The notes beneath the pieces are model-generated. The model was given only the letters and a program-made list of their open reading frames with translations. It did not search any database and was not told the origin of the DNA. This document shows positions 12,690 through 13,462 of a DNA stretch of 13,462 bases, piece after piece. Every line of letters begins with the position of its first letter. Within the stretch, counting starts at the first letter, position 1. Location: assembly GCA_007119795.1 (NCBI GenBank), contig SKOZ01000083.1, positions 1-13,462 of the forward strand. The letters run 5' to 3'. A program made the translations under genes and the position numbers. The stretch is from Planctomycetales bacterium (lineage in GTDB: Bacteria > Planctomycetota > Planctomycetia > Pirellulales > Thermoguttaceae).

Positions 12690-13462
12690 CCCATCCGAGC
12701 CGTTTTCTCAGTGCCGTCGTCGCCCGCGGCCGCACCGCCTGGGCGTCGTTTGCCGCGGAAGAATTCGTCGAACTCCATCCGGGGCTGGCCGGAACCGTCG
12801 CCGGCGATCCGTTTGCGGCCTGGCGGAGCGTCTTGGTCGAGTGCACCGAAGCGCTTGCGGCGGCGGCAGCCGCGGACTGCGGAGAGGTCTTCGCCCGGCA
12901 GGTGCGGTGGTCGCAGGCGGTCTTGCGAGCGCGGGGCGTTTCGCCGGAAGCGTTTCGGAAGGCCCTGGAAGTACTGGGCAACGTGCTCTCCCGAGAGCTG
13001 CCGCCCGAGCCCGCGTCCGCCGCCGAGGCCTACCTGGCCAGGGCCCGGGAAGGGCTCGACGACGAGCCGCCCGGCACGGCGCCCCGGCTGAGCGCCGATT
13101 CGCCCTACTCCCGCACGGCGACGAAGTACCTGCTGACGCTGCTGGAAGGGAACCGGCGGGCGGCGCGCGATCTCATCCTCGACGCGGTCCGCGACGGCTC
13201 GCCGATCGCCGACCTCTATCTGGAGGTTCTGCAACCGGCCCAGCTCGAGTTGGGCCGGATGTGGGCGGACAACGAGATCACCGTCGCCGAAGAGCACTTC
13301 GCCTCGTCGACGACGCGCACCGTGATGGCCCAACTCCTGGCGGCGGCCGACTGCCGCCCGCCGAACGGGAAGACGTTTCTGGCCGCCTCGGTGGCGGGGA
13401 ACCAGCACGACTTGGGCTTGCAGATGGTGGCCGATTTCTTCGAGATCGACGGCTGGCGGGTC
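12686..13462 (+). CDS. Cobalamin-binding protein with CarH/LitR-type light-sensing motif (partial, C-terminus beyond window)
   Basis: 259 residues are visible and the frame is still open at the window edge. The start ATG 12686 overlaps the previous stop (ATGA). Residues 1-125 form a helical N-terminal region of unknown role, with QVRWSQAVLRARGVSPEAFRKALEVL (72-97); no MerR helix-turn-helix is seen. Residues about 143-220 match the helical cobalamin-cap domain. They contain the CarH-type W-x9-E-H motif: W193, then E203-H204 in WADNEITVAEEH. This motif packs against adenosylcobalamin and distinguishes photoreceptors from methyltransferase corrinoid proteins. The Rossmann B12-binding domain begins at about 228. 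H241 in NQHDLGLQMVADFF is the candidate lower cobalt ligand; in the usual D/E-x-H-x-x-G the first residue here is Asn239. The likely role is a light- or B12-responsive regulator of the adjacent sigma/anti-sigma pair. Motif and family are clear; regulation is inferred. The missing C-terminus should complete the Rossmann domain. Confidence 0.88.
   Translation, partial: MTHPSRFLSAVVARGRTAWASFAAEEFVELHPGLAGTVAGDPFAAWRSVLVECTEALAAAAAADCGEVFARQVRWSQAVLRARGVSPEAFRKALEVLGNVLSRELPPEPASAAEAYLARAREGLDDEPPGTAPRLSADSPYSRTATKYLLTLLEGNRRAARDLILDAVRDGSPIADLYLEVLQPAQLELGRMWADNEITVAEEHFASSTTRTVMAQLLAAADCRPPNGKTFLAASVAGNQHDLGLQMVADFFEIDGWRV

Overview
This is a high-GC bacterial window that most resembles Planctomycetota, probably Pirellulales-like. 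That placement rests on gene style alone. It shows an ECF sigma factor followed by a very large Pro/Ala-rich membrane anti-sigma protein with no zinc-binding cysteines. It also shows a VWA protein with membrane segments at both ends, a sugar-dehydrogenase-like protein fused to cytochrome c-type heme motifs, and a small secreted protein with a C-terminal block that I associate with planctomycete proteins. No 16S rRNA gene or other phylogenetic marker is present, so the assignment is an inference.

Layout. Positions 44-760 (minus) hold a DedA/VTT-family membrane protein. Positions 761-1268 carry no convincing gene but contain a 9-bp hairpin, a sigma70-like promoter candidate, a doubtful small ORF and a strong ECF-type promoter candidate. 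Positions 1269-6476 (plus) hold a first module: an ECF sigma factor, its likely membrane anti-sigma factor, and a VWA/GATase-like membrane protein. A gene-poor 319-bp gap with a promoter candidate follows. Positions 6796-8309 (plus) hold three closely spaced, well-RBS'd genes: an Ea22-like small protein, a secreted protein of unknown function, and an MTH1187-family thiamine-binding protein. A minus-strand tRNA-Gln(TTG) lies at 8358-8429 with its own promoter candidate. Positions 8849-11098 hold the secreted dehydrogenase/di-heme protein, and 11236-11745 a secreted fasciclin-domain protein.

Positions 11830-13462 (plus) hold a second sigma module whose three genes are joined by 4-bp overlaps: an ECF sigma factor, a 100-aa soluble putative anti-sigma factor, and a cobalamin-binding protein that runs off the window. 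This last protein carries the W-x9-E-H motif (W193, E203, H204) of CarH/LitR-type adenosylcobalamin photoreceptors and a downstream candidate cobalt-ligand His (H241), but no MerR DNA-binding domain. Its tight coupling to a sigma/anti-sigma pair suggests a light- or B12-gated ECF switch in which the photoreceptor acts by protein-protein contact rather than by binding DNA. This is the most interesting item in the window. The function is inferred; the motif and gene arrangement are directly visible.

Both sigma modules are sigma/anti-sigma pairs, but they differ. The first pairs with a membrane-anchored anti-sigma and is therefore likely envelope-responsive. The second has only soluble partners and is therefore likely responsive to a cytoplasmic signal.
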